A stretch of 28,082 nt of DNA from Chara braunii (Eukaryota > Streptophyta > Charophyceae > Charales > Characeae). The notes beneath the pieces are model-generated. The model was given only the letters and a program-made list of their open reading frames with translations, was not told the origin of the DNA and did no database searches. Location of the stretch: NCBI GenBank assembly GCA_003427395.1, contig BFEA01000260.1, forward strand, positions 1,780,693-1,808,774. Reading direction: 5' to 3'. Every line of letters starts with the position of its first letter. Positions within the stretch are counted from its first letter, which is position 1. Made by a program: the position numbers and the translations under genes. Below, piece by piece: positions 19,520 through 28,082 of the stretch.

Positions 19520-20458
19520 AGAGCAAGTGATCCTCATACTACGATTGAGCTGTCTCTGCAGTCCTTAGCATTGACAGAGTGTGAGTCTAGCGAGGCATCT
19601 ACAAGTGAGTCTCCATTGGGAGGGAATCCTACTTCTCAGAATCCTCCTGAATTAGTAGAGTCCTCTTCCAATGAAATGACTCATCTCCTAGCTAACATGA
19701 TGTCGTTCCATGGTGATCTACCCCCAAAAATTATCATGGAACCCAGTGTCAGGGTTGGTGAAGTGAGGAACCACCAAACCCGTATGACACCTCAAATGAT
19801 AGAAGAAAAGAAAAGAAAGAAGGCCGAGGAGTCACTTATTAACATCCTTGATGACCCTGAACAGGAACGTTCACAGGGAAAGCATGAACAGGGGAGAAAT
19901 ATAAAATTTATTCTCAAGAGTGATTTGGATGATAAAACGGTGATTTCTGATGTAATTGCTAAAATGTTAGAAGAGACGGAAGTGACATTGTCTTTCAAGG
20001 AAGCAATGACACTAGTACCCAAACTGAGAGAAGAGTTGAAGAAGTTAATCGAGAATAAGAAATTGGAAGTTAATTATTTGGGGTCAGTCTTTCCCAACCA
20101 AGTGAATAGATCACTACCAGGTTGCAAGATGAGATTTGCAACCATGGGTTGTGGGCATCTTACAATTCGCATTAATCAAGTAAAGATTCTAGCCCTAGTT
20201 GACTCTGGGGCAGAGATGATACTTCTTTCACGAAGAACGATGGAGGCATGTAATTTGACTATTGATAGATCTGCCCAAAACGTATTGAGTAATATTGCAG
20301 GGGAGTTGTTTATGACAGGGTTTATAGACAATTTGTCTATTCGAGTTGGGACAATGACTGTGGAATTCCTGGGTTTTGTATTGCCAGATCTGAATCGACT
20401 GTATCTTGGGAACTCCATTCTTGCAAAGGATGAAGACGGTCTAATTTTTCAGTCATGA
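19520..20458 (+). pseudogene. Aspartic protease region
   Basis: Retropepsin-like protease that would cut the polyprotein. The frame is the same as the end of gag and is separated from it only by TAA 19517-19519. An acidic and Ser-rich N-terminal part precedes the protease core ILALVDSGAEMILLS, with catalytic Asp at 20201-20203 in the D-S-G motif. A later hydrophobic FLGFVLPDLNRLYLGNSIL fits the second half of the fold, where the family usually has a (I/L)LG(R/x)xxL motif. The frame ends in TGA 20456-20458. No clear ATG lies ahead of the domain, so it was probably expressed as a Gag-Pol fusion. I call it pseudogene because of the stops on both sides. Confidence 0.8.
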
Positions 20459-21079
20459 GGGGTCATCTTGGATCAGTCTGCAGGACCCCGAGACTGCTCA
20501 AAAGCAGACCTTTATCGTCAGTATGAAAAATGACTTCAAGCATCAATTATCTGCTAATTCGATCAGGAGGAAAAAATCTGTTGAAAGGGTTAGGAGACTA
20601 AAGGAAGAAGGAAAACGAGAACCAAAAGAAGAGATTTCGGTGGGAATCAATCAGGTTTCGAAAATGATAAAAACCCTTGGTAAACTCGAAGATAAGGACG
20701 GGCAAATTGAAGCATTCAAGAAAGTTGTAGAGACTGCTAAGGGAGGAAAGATGAAATTGAGATTCGCATAAACTCACCCTTTTTTAGAAAAATGGTCACT
20801 GGGTCGAAAAAAAAAATACAAGCCCAAGGGGGTGAAGAAAAACTCAGTGGCAGTTCTAATAGAAAAATATTATGATGAAGCATTGAAAAAAGAGAGGAAA
20901 ATTATAAGAGCATTGAGGGAATCAGCAAAACTGGAGAATAGGGTCACCAAAGAGAGGTTTGACACAATGAAGATAAACTCGGATCAGTTTATCCTGCCTA
21001 AAGAGAAAGAATATATCTTCAGGATGTGTTAGAAATTCTTTGGTGCTTTCTCCTTTAATGATGAAGAGAGAGGGCGACG
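20459..21079 (+). pseudogene. Pol linker between protease and RT, broken
   Basis: Two Lys/Glu-rich open stretches in one frame (20523-20771 and 20832-21032) are separated by an A/T-rich patch and stops. They lie where Ty3/gypsy Pol has a variable linker. FILPKEKEYIF in the second stretch resembles the segment leading into RT. Both are in a different frame from protease and RT, so at least two shifts have occurred. Confidence 0.5.
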
Positions 21080-22549
21080 ATGACTAAGGTTTTGACAGTT
21101 GATCACGTTCCATGGAATGATAGGCCAACCAAGTATGCCTTGAAGGAAGAGGCAGAGGTTGTGAAGTATCTTGACAAAAATATTGCATCTAATGTTGCAG
21201 AACCAGCTGATGGACCGTATGCTAACCACAGGTTTTGTTTCTGGAAACTAGGGGGCGGACTAAGATGGATACAAAATCTTCAGAAGCTCAATTCTGTGAT
21301 GGCACGTGATGCAGGTAGTCTTCCTAACGCCGATCTCCTCGCTGAATCTTTTGTTGGTCGATGTATTTATTCTTTAGTTGATCTGTATTCTGGCTATGAT
21401 CAGTTCCCTATTGATCACACTAACCGACCAATGACTGCCATGCACACGCCGAGGGGGCTTGTTCAGATGTGTGTGGTACCTCAGGGCTGGACTAACGGAG
21501 TGGCAGTGGTTCAAAGGGATATGATCAAAGTCATGCATGATATTTCTCCTGAAATAACCAGCCCCTACATTGATGATAATCCTGTAAAAGGGCCCTTGGT
21601 AAGAGATGAGACTTTGGTCGCAGGGGGAGTCAGGAAGTTTGTCTGGGAACATGCTGAAGGAGTAAAGATGGTCTTAGAGAGACTTCAAAAGTACAATCTG
21701 ACTGCCAGTGGACCAAAGTCCCTTCTCTTTCAACCGGAAGTGATAATCTTGGGCTTCAGATGTTTCTCCAAGGGTAGGAGTCCAGATCCCAAGAAGATAG
21801 ACAAGATCTTGAACTGGCCTCTGCCTCTCAAAAGGGTGACAGATGTCAGAATTTTCTTGGGAGTCTGTGGATTCTGGAGGATTTTTATTCCTCATTTTGC
21901 TGCCCTTGCAGAACCCTTGAGGAAAATGGTAAGTCAAGGGGCTAACTTAGGATGGAATGATAAAAGACAAGCTGCAGCAGAAACATTGCAAGAAAAACTA
22001 AGAGATGGTGGTGTAGTGCTGGGGGTACCGTATTATGATGATGAGGAGACAAAACCTTTCATCATTGAGGCGGATGGAGGACTAGTTGCTCTGGGTGGAG
22101 TACTTATTCAGAGAGATGAAAATGAGAGAGAAAGACCTCTGAGATTTGAGAGTAGAGCTCTCAATTCTACAGAAAGAGGCTACACCCAATTCAGGAAAGA
22201 GCTAATGCCAATCATCCATAGCCTCATGTGCTTTAGGCACTACGTTTTAGGAAGGAGATTCATCCTGAGGACTGATGCATCTGCTGTGATTGGTGTCATT
22301 AAAAAACACCAAGAGGTAGATCCAACAGTCAGCAGATGGATCGCCTTCATCTGGACATATGATTTTAAGTTGGAAAAAATTCCCACTGAGAAAAACAGAG
22401 CGGATGGCTTAAGCCGGATTGAGTGGCGAGAAGAAGAAGAAGAAGATGTGAATGAAACGATTGAAAAATTTGCCTATGTTGATAACTTTCTTAATGAGAA
22501 AGATGATGAGGACTATGAAGTTTCATGCTCCTACAAGTGGAGTCCATGA
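21080..22549 (+). CDS. pol: Reverse transcriptase-RNase H frame (489 aa)
   Basis: Copies element RNA into DNA and removes the RNA strand. From the ATG, the frame is uninterrupted for 489 codons. RT motifs: SLVDLYSGYDQFPI with the first catalytic Asp at residue 101, VVPQGWTN (133-139), YIDDN (163-167) with the two active-site Asp at 165-166, and ILGF (223-226). The thumb and connection contain KILNWPLP and FLGVCGFWR. RNase H follows with IIEADGG (Asp 332), QFRKEL (Glu 374), RTDAS (Asp 399) and RADGLSRI (Asp 442), so all four acidic residues are present. Asn after YIDD is unusual. A short Glu-rich tail precedes TGA. The start is arbitrary because the protein is normally part of a polyprotein. 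The domains are seen directly. Confidence 0.9.
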   Translation: MTKVLTVDHVPWNDRPTKYALKEEAEVVKYLDKNIASNVAEPADGPYANHRFCFWKLGGGLRWIQNLQKLNSVMARDAGSLPNADLLAESFVGRCIYSLVDLYSGYDQFPIDHTNRPMTAMHTPRGLVQMCVVPQGWTNGVAVVQRDMIKVMHDISPEITSPYIDDNPVKGPLVRDETLVAGGVRKFVWEHAEGVKMVLERLQKYNLTASGPKSLLFQPEVIILGFRCFSKGRSPDPKKIDKILNWPLPLKRVTDVRIFLGVCGFWRIFIPHFAALAEPLRKMVSQGANLGWNDKRQAAAETLQEKLRDGGVVLGVPYYDDEETKPFIIEADGGLVALGGVLIQRDENERERPLRFESRALNSTERGYTQFRKELMPIIHSLMCFRHYVLGRRFILRTDASAVIGVIKKHQEVDPTVSRWIAFIWTYDFKLEKIPTEKNRADGLSRIEWREEEEEDVNETIEKFAYVDNFLNEKDDEDYEVSCSYKWSP

Positions 22550-22571
22550 CCAGAAGAAAAAAAATAGCTGA

Positions 22572-24068
22572 GGAGAGATCCCTAGTACGTATATTTATGA
22601 ATCGATTATTGGGAAAGAGGAAGAAGTAGAACGAAATGATTGGTATGCTAAAGTTAATGCTGCAGCAGTGGCTACTCATGACATTGGGGAAAGTTCAGGT
22701 TCAAAGGAAGAAGAAGAGAGTGAAAAGAAGGAAGAAGAGATATTTTTCTTCTTTGAAGAATATGATGAAAATTATCAAGAGATTGGCAGAAGGATGGAAA
22801 AGGAGCAACTAAAAGAATATTACTGTAAGGATTCAAGGAAGAAATTCAGATTAAAGAGAGGACATCTCTTTGTGGATGGTAAGGGGGGTTTACCTCCACT
22901 AAGAGTGGTATGTGGTAAAGAAATGCAGTTAGAGATAATTGCTGCTCTGCATGAGGGGGTCGCTGGGGGCCACACGGCTGCTGAGGCAACCTACTTTAAA
23001 ACTGTCAAACTCTACTTATGGCCTGGCATGAGAGACATGATTTTCAGATGCTGTAAGTCATGTGTCTTATGTCAGAAAAGGTCTACCACAAGGATGATTG
23101 AGCCCCTATTCCCTACAATCCTGGTAGAGCCAGGTAGTAGAGTTCATCTGGATCTCATCACTATGCCTCCGGGCAAGGGTGGGATGAGATACATATTAAA
23201 CATGAGAGATAATTTCTCTGGATACGTTGAGGCAAAAACTCTGAAAAGGAAGACACCCGAGCAAGTGGCTGATTGGATAGAGGAAGTCTATCTCAGATAT
23301 CCTTTTATCAGATAATTTGTCTCAGACAAAGGATCAGAATTCATAAATGAGGTTGTCAGAAGAACCACACTCAGATTGGGTGTCAGAATTCGGTATGTGA
23401 CTACTTACCATCCTCAAGCGAACGCACCTGTTGAAAGAGGACATAGAACTCTGAAAGATTCATTGGCCAAGTGGTGTGAAGGGAATCTTAGCAATTGGTC
23501 AAAGGTGTTAAGAGCTGCTGTATATGCTGATAATATCACAGTCAAAAGAACTACTGATTATGCACCTTTTACACTGTAGTATGACCGTTACGCTACGTTA
23601 CCAATTGAGAGTATTGTCAAGACATGGTCAAGTCAAGAAAGTGACAGAGACTATTCTATTCCAGAACTCCTTCAGATGAGAATGAGGCAGATATCTGAAG
23701 TTGATCAGACAGTGATGGATGCAGCGGAGAGGATGACATCCAGCAGGTTATCAGATCAAGAAAGATGGAACAAGAAAAGGTATATAAGAAAATAAAAATT
23801 GAAGATTGGAGATGTTGTCCTTCTGTTTGACAGCTCTCTTGAGACACAATGGACTAAAAGGTTGAAGCCCAAATGGCTTGGTCCTTACAGAATCATAGGA
23901 GAGGCAGAAGGCAAGGTTTATGAGATTTCAGAAATGGACGGATCCAAGGTTCATGACATGGTATCAGGTTTCAGGCTTCGTAAGTTCATATTCAGAGACC
24001 CAAATCTGATTCCTACAGTAACCTCAAGGAGAGGAAAGAAAGGTCAGTTAGCAGTTCCAAAGAACTGA
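22572..24068 (+). pseudogene. Integrase with three in-frame stops
   Basis: Inserts element DNA into the genome. One frame carries all of it. First comes a Glu-rich linker, then the zinc-binding H-x6-H-x29-C-x2-C (HEGVAGGH ... CVLC). The catalytic core has Asp in HLDLITMP (23151-23153), Asp in FVSDKGSEF (23325-23327) and Glu in APVERGHR (23433-23435). The last two are separated by 35 residues, so this is DD35E. A C-terminal KWLGPYRIIG...RLRKF segment is GPY/F-like. Nonsense codons TAA 23313-23315, TAG 23577-23579 and TAA 23793-23795 break it without frameshift. It is out of frame with RT, whose TGA lies just upstream. It cannot make functional integrase with a standard code. Confidence 0.88.
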
Positions 24069-24470
24069 GAGGGAAGTACAGTAAGACGATGAGACGGCAA
24101 GACTGAATTTTCAGCAAACTGTGGTCGTTCGAGCATGGTCAATTCAGCATTTCAATTTTTCAGCATGTCAATTAATTTCCTGTTTCAGTAAGTAACAAAG
24201 TTAATAAGACGATATCTCTGGTACAATGCTACAGTCGGTCCATGAGTCTCAAGTTCTAGAGATTGAGAAATAATTGTGAAGGTACAGTTTTCGAGAGTAT
24301 TGACGCAGTGCCAAAAAATCAGAGGAGCTCATGGCTGTGGTGCATCAAGAGATGAAATCAGTAATATTCGTATGATAATGAGATAACATGATGAGTATAG
24401 AAAAAATTCAGTTCTGTTTGACTAAGAGTTGTCAGCGGAAGAACTTCGTGCCTCTGACTAAGATGTCAGT
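24069..24470. other. Region after integrase, CAGT/CAATT-rich in part
   Basis: About 24110-24200 has words such as TCAATTCAGCAT and TTTCAGTAAGTAAC, similar in style to 13800-14800. No long identity to the region before the primer binding site was seen, so it is not shown to be an LTR. Nothing else was recognised. Confidence 0.35.
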
Positions 24471-24720
24471 CTACACTCAGATGAGGGAAGGGACCTCTCC
24501 AAGAACAACTTTTCAGTACTTCCTTGGGACTGACGGGACGTCTCTTGGAAAAGAAAAAAAAAATTCCCAGTTGAGGGAAGGGATCTCTCTGTGGCCAACA
24601 CTAAGCATCCTTCTTCAGACTGAAAAGAGGTCTCCTGTAAGGGCTTGGTGTTGGTTATCATGTTGCTGTTCAGTGTCTCTTGAGACTGACGGGAAGTCTC
24701 TTGAGAAATGTTTGTTCTGT
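24471..24720. repeat. Degenerate repeats with GACTGACGGGACGTCTCTTG
   Basis: Three imperfect units of about 75-90 bases. GAGGGAAGGGACCTCTCC near 24483 recurs as GAGGGAAGGGATCTCTCT near 24570. GACTGACGGGACGTCTCTTG at 24528-24547 recurs with one change at 24684-24703. On the minus strand the motif gives the repeated peptide QETSRQSQ, probably incidental. Confidence 0.65.
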
Positions 24721-24789
24721 TATGGAGCATGGACAATTTGCTTGTGGGTTATAATATGATTGTCTGATTGTTTGTGCCTGGGATTTCCT

Positions 24790-25380
24790 TCTCTAACCCA
24801 AGGATGCGTTGATTGCCGGGGCCAGCCAGAGCCTTACCGCATTAGGTTGCAATCTGGCGGGGTCAGCAGGTCCCCGATGCGAGTGTCAAATTCTGTAGTC
24901 AGCTGAGGCTAAGACTCCGGGAGTCTGGCCTATGAGGTTGAAAGGGGTCAGCTAGAACCCTACCGCAGTCAGAGGATGCAATCCAGTGAGGTTCGCCAGA
25001 GCATGAAACTGTGGTTAGACCGGGTCCCACGTTCAAAAATTTGGGCGAGGCAGCTGGCGCCTTTTGGCCAAAAACTGGTGGGTGAGCCGGTCCCCGACCG
25101 CAGTGGTCGAATCCGGGTTCGGGACAGTTTGACTGACGGGACGTCTACTGTCATAGGGTGACCAGACCCGCTATAGTCAGGGTGTCCTGGCGAGAGTGCC
25201 AACGGGCTGTCATACTCGAGTGGTGGGTATGTTGGTCCTGACATGGAGGCAGGTCAAAGGGGCTGTCAAGACAAATAGTCTGACTAGTCCTGACCTGAGG
25301 CGAGCCGAATGAGGTATGTCAGACTGACAGGACGTCTGGCATTCCTGGCCAGTGGTGAGCCGAAAATAAGACAATAAATT
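24790..25380. repeat. G-rich degenerate repeat region
   Basis: Related segments include GGGGCCAGCCAGAGCCTTACCGCA (near 24819) and GGGGTCAGCTAGAACCCTACCGCA (near 24944), about 126 bases apart. GGGTCAGCAGGTCCCCGA (near 24858) and GGGTGAGCCGGTCCCCGA (near 25079) form another pair. The GACTGACGGGACGTCT motif recurs at 25131-25150 and, with one change, at 25322-25339, linking this region to 24471-24720. Not coding as far as I can see. Confidence 0.55.
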
Positions 25381-26127
25381 AATCTTGGGTATGAAGAGTT
25401 GTTATGTGTTAATTATTATTAACGATGTTTTCGTTAAAAATGAAATGTTTTACGAAAAGTGAACATACGAAAATGAATCGGGGAACGGACAAAACAGACG
25501 TCAACGACATTTATGAGAGGGCGAGAGATGATTTTTGATATATGAAAAATATAACAATGACCGACAAAGAACATTACTTTCATTCTGTTAACAAAGGAAA
25601 ACTTCTTGTCGACAGTAATTACAGGTCATTGAAGATCGCGAAAGAAAAATTATCTTTGAAAGGTTTATAATATGTTGGGCAAAAGGCGACTATCATATGC
25701 CTTGCAAAGAGGCCTCCGACGCTTACATCACCAAGTTTGCCACTTTAATTTCAAATTTTAAACAAGCTGAGAGCACAAGCAAAAAAAACCTTCGCAATGT
25801 CCCCGGACAGATAGCACCCCTGTTTGCTGTGAAAGATTCGAACCTTGTACGGTAACTGTGATGATCATACTTTCGACCTAGTTAACTTCTAAAACACTGA
25901 TCAGCGGCACATTTTGTCCATGACGTACAGGGTTCCCGTACATCTTCAAGAATCGCCACTTAAAAAACAACCACATAACAAAATTTAAAGCAACCCAGTT
26001 CATTGTATCTGGACTCAGTCTGATAGAATTCCTGTATTAAGTAAGTCAATAAACGATTTACTTTGCGGTATTGTCATCATAACAAGCTAACTATCGTCTA
26101 TTGTAAATTGTCTAGTTTCCTAAAACA
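25381..26127. other. Unassigned AT-rich stretch
   Basis: No gene was recognised. A B-box-like sequence lies on the minus strand near 25840-25851, without a full tRNA fold. Confidence 0.4.
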
Positions 26128-26210
26128 ATGGTTTCATTTCGTTCACGATGTGCGGGATCTCTGTATTCTACATGTGTTTCTATGCTCTCATACTCCCGCA
26201 AGAGCAGATG

Positions 26211-26693
26211 TCAGACATACATGATTGTAGTGTCAACGAGGCCATCAAGTAATACTTTCAACGCCGGTTGTTCTGTAATTGCTCTCCGAAATTCAGCTAC
26301 ACGACGCACATCAGCATTAGATGTGCTTGCACGTGCCGAGTAATCGTTATGAACAAGGAATGACGTCGCATCAGATGTTGAAGTGTCAGTGTCACGGTCG
26401 TCAGCTCTACAACATGCAACATCGGATTCATATGCCTGTCGTTGCCGCTGAACGGCAGGGGAGGTGCTCTCGCAAGTAGCGACATCGATTTCCAATTCTC
26501 TCTTTCTTTTACGAGCAGGCGTGTTGGAAGTGAAGACGTCGTCGCGAATTACATGTTCGGAATCTGGAGAGCACGTAGCGAGGGTGTGCATTTCCGCATG
26601 ACAATTCTCATCCAGTAATGTGTTAGACGCCACGCAGTCGATACTTGTCAGCGCTGGATATTCAGCTCTCCGATACGAAGTGCCACAAGGCAT
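26211..26693 (-). CDS. Hypothetical protein, 160 aa, with basic patch
   Basis: Open on the minus strand from ATG (26691-26693) to TGA (26211-26213). The same frame stays open upstream of the ATG to about 26765, with a protein-like run ending ELIYPRRLI, so the ATG may be internal or the frame may be an exon. The composition is rich in Ser, Thr, Asp, Arg and Ala, and largely polar. PARKRKRELEID is a plausible nuclear localisation signal. The C-terminal part (EFRRAITEQPALKVLLDGL) looks like an amphipathic helix. No membrane segment or known motif is seen. The base composition is ordinary, and no repeat explains the frame. It may be a host-gene exon or transposon remnant; I do not recognise it. 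Confidence 0.35.
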   Translation of the reverse strand: MPCGTSYRRAEYPALTSIDCVASNTLLDENCHAEMHTLATCSPDSEHVIRDDVFTSNTPARKRKRELEIDVATCESTSPAVQRQRQAYESDVACCRADDRDTDTSTSDATSFLVHNDYSARASTSNADVRRVAEFRRAITEQPALKVLLDGLVDTTIMYV

Positions 26694-26867
26694 AATGAGT
26701 CTGCGAGGATAAATAAGCTCGTTAATGCACTGAAGGCGAGAACTCGCGACGTATATGACGAAGAGTTAATAATCATTCAATGCATGTGTCAGGCACGGAA
26801 TACGGATTACTCAATCGAAGCGTTGTTGTGAAAAACGAAGAGACCTAAAAAGAAAACAAAATTCAAT

Positions 26868-27140
26868 ATAATATGGCAATCCACGTATGACGACACACAT
26901 GCCAATAACATCGGTTGAGAAATGTGAACGGATTGTTTTCATTTAGCTAGTACATCACACATCTTTTTAACATGATGACCATTCAGAAACCCTTGCCATG
27001 ATAGTGTTCTACAACGAATTTTATATTCATGAAAATATGGCAAACGAGGTATGACGATACGCATAATGTTAACGGATTGTTTTCATTTAGCCAGTAGACC
27101 ATACATCTTCATGATGACCAATAAGAAAACCTTCCATATC
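26868..27140. repeat. Two-copy tandem repeat, period about 144-164 bp
   Basis: ATATGGCAA..CGTATGACGA and AACGGATTGTTTTCATTTAG, then GATGACCA and AAACC..CCAT, occur in the same order twice: from 26871 and from 27035. AACGGATTG is at 26927 and 27071. Copy 2 lacks about 20 bases in its first half. Non-coding. Confidence 0.75.
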
Positions 27141-27306
27141 AACTCTAACAAGTCGGCAGTTCGAAGTGTGGAGCAACATATGGTCAACGAATAATGACAT
27201 TGTGTTTTATTAATATATGAAAACATCTGTCTTCCATAGGACAACAGCCTTCGACGACACACTGCTGTCGGGGAAGCTGGAAGCTGTCGCGTCCCTTACA
27301 ATAATA

Positions 27307-28082
27307 CTTGACAGGGCGAGGAAGTCTCTAGTATTCTGGACTGGTAACGAACTCGGACACATATGAGCCACCAGTGGCCGCGATCGTGTCGAACACGTCC
27401 GACCACGATAGCGCGAGGCATTGTCTGGTATGCAGAACATGCAGCAGTAACGATGGAACGCCCTGTGAGAACCACCAGTTTGTGTCAAACCGTCGCCTTG
27501 CCGAAGTCCTGACCACCAAATGCGCTGTTATAGAGGACACATAGCAGAAAGAGCACAGGGCACACACCAATTCTTCAGACGATCGAAAAGGCCATTAGTA
27601 GAGGTCGTACCAATGCGGACATATGTATGGTTAGGCAATTGACAGCGTGAGTTAGTCTTCACTGGTATCCCGAAGAGCTCGAGGCATCTTCACTATTAGT
27701 AGACGCCTGACCACTGCACACATTATGTCCGGTCAGGCCGAGATAGTCTCTAGTACTCTGGAATGCTAACGAACTCGGACACATATGGGCCAGCAGTAGC
27801 GATTGTGTCGAACACGTCCGACCACGATAGCTTCAGGCAGTCGTTGTTATCGTGTTGAACACGATGACGACGGAACGCCCAGTGAGACAACACTGGAGAC
27901 TACCCACGCAGCTTGGACTTGACAGGGCGAGGCAGTCCCTATTCTGGACCGGTAATGAACTCGGACACGAGTTGTGCAGAAGGTCGAAACAGGCGCCAAC
28001 AACATTTGAGAACCATCGGTTTGTGCCAAACAGTCGGCAGTCCGAAGTCCAGACCACCAAATGCACTATTGTAGAGGACATT
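27307..28082. repeat. Satellite-like repeat, three diverged copies
   Basis: Copies are about 27307-27540, 27731-27900 and 27918 to the window end. Shared blocks are CTTGACAGGGCGAGG(A/C)AGTC, TATTCTGGAC(T/C)GGTAA, GAACTCGGACAC, GTGTCGAACACGTCCGACCA, and at the far end GACCACCAAATGC. Each copy has deletions relative to the others. Small dyads persist: GTTTG-tgt/tgc-CAAAC in copies 1 and 3, and CGTGT/ACACG in copies 1 and 2. An ATCGTGTT-G-AACACGAT palindrome lies at 27849-27865. The minus-strand open frames over it are likely incidental. Confidence 0.7.

Larger units (their letters stand above)
15972..24068 (+). mobile_element. Degenerate Ty3/gypsy-class retroelement, internal region
   Basis: In order: primer binding site, a block of small frames with a repeated unknown domain (16286-18270), Gag capsid and zinc knuckle (18327-19519), aspartic protease (within 19520-20458), linker (20459-21079), reverse transcriptase and RNase H (21080-22549), and integrase with a GPY/F-like tail (22572-24068). 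The order PR-RT-RH-IN defines Ty3/gypsy. Only the RT-RNase H frame and possibly some small frames are intact. The integrase alone has three in-frame stops, and gag has a frameshift and a stop, so this copy is not autonomous. No LTR pair was identified, so true ends are unknown. Confidence 0.85.

Noticed and set aside
16286-24068. Alternative genetic code with TAA/TAG read as Gln
   Set aside because: The long intact RT-RNase H frame and copy A use only CAA/CAG for Gln, and several breaks are frameshifts or TGA, so ordinary decay explains the stops better.
25800-25935. tRNA gene on the minus strand, suggested by AAGGTTCGAATCTT
   Set aside because: The B-box is good, but no matching acceptor stem, anticodon arm or A-box was found at the right distance.

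Overview
The window looks like repeat-dominated nuclear DNA of a multicellular-type eukaryote. Coding density is very low. There are microsatellites, poly(A)/poly(T) tracts, target-site-duplicated retroposons, a LINE remnant and a degenerate Ty3/gypsy-class retroelement. No bacterial operon, rRNA, convincing tRNA or recognisable host housekeeping gene was found. Lineage is uncertain. The best clue is a primer binding site at 15972-15989 that closely matches the complement of the 3' end of plant-type tRNA-Asp. This hints at a streptophyte plant or alga (inference, low to moderate confidence).

Layout. 1-1262: foldback and tandem repeats with conserved small hairpins. 1717-3530 (minus): C-terminal part of a LINE ORF2, including a zinc-binding zf-RVT region that is tandemly duplicated. 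It is interrupted by a 156-bp poly(A)-tailed retroposon with a perfect 17-bp target site duplication. 3.56-5.0 kb: nothing recognised. 5.0-7.0 kb: a field of diverged short repeats with imperfect dyad symmetry, including a 231-bp tandem duplication. 7.5-7.9 kb: trinucleotide arrays and a polypyrimidine tract. 8.5-9.1 kb: two related SINE-like copies, each next to a (TTA)n tract. 9.2-11.0 kb: possible polypurine tract, then GC/purine-rich DNA carrying a duplicated peptide-like motif. 11.0-13.8 kb: mostly unassigned, with a poly(A) tract and an (AT)n array. 13.8-14.8 kb: degenerate CAGT/CAAT-rich repeats.

14.8-24.1 kb is the centre of interest. An intact 193-codon ORF (14822-15403) lies upstream of the primer binding site. 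Downstream of that site come at least five more open frames (16286-18270), packed end to end or overlapping. Several of them and the 193-codon ORF carry the same unrecognised domain of about 125-150 residues. They are followed by Gag capsid-like and zinc-knuckle sequence, an aspartic protease, an intact reverse transcriptase-RNase H frame, and a DD35E integrase broken by three in-frame stops. Order PR-RT-RH-IN is that of Ty3/gypsy. I could not find a pair of LTRs.

24.1-25.4 kb holds further degenerate repeats sharing a motif close to GACTGACGGGACGTCTCTTG. 26.2-26.8 kb holds one unrecognised minus-strand open frame with a basic nuclear-localisation-like patch. 26.9-28.08 kb is tandemly repeated, satellite-like DNA. 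The window is best read as layered transposon debris. The multi-copy domain cassette placed before Gag is the most unusual item.
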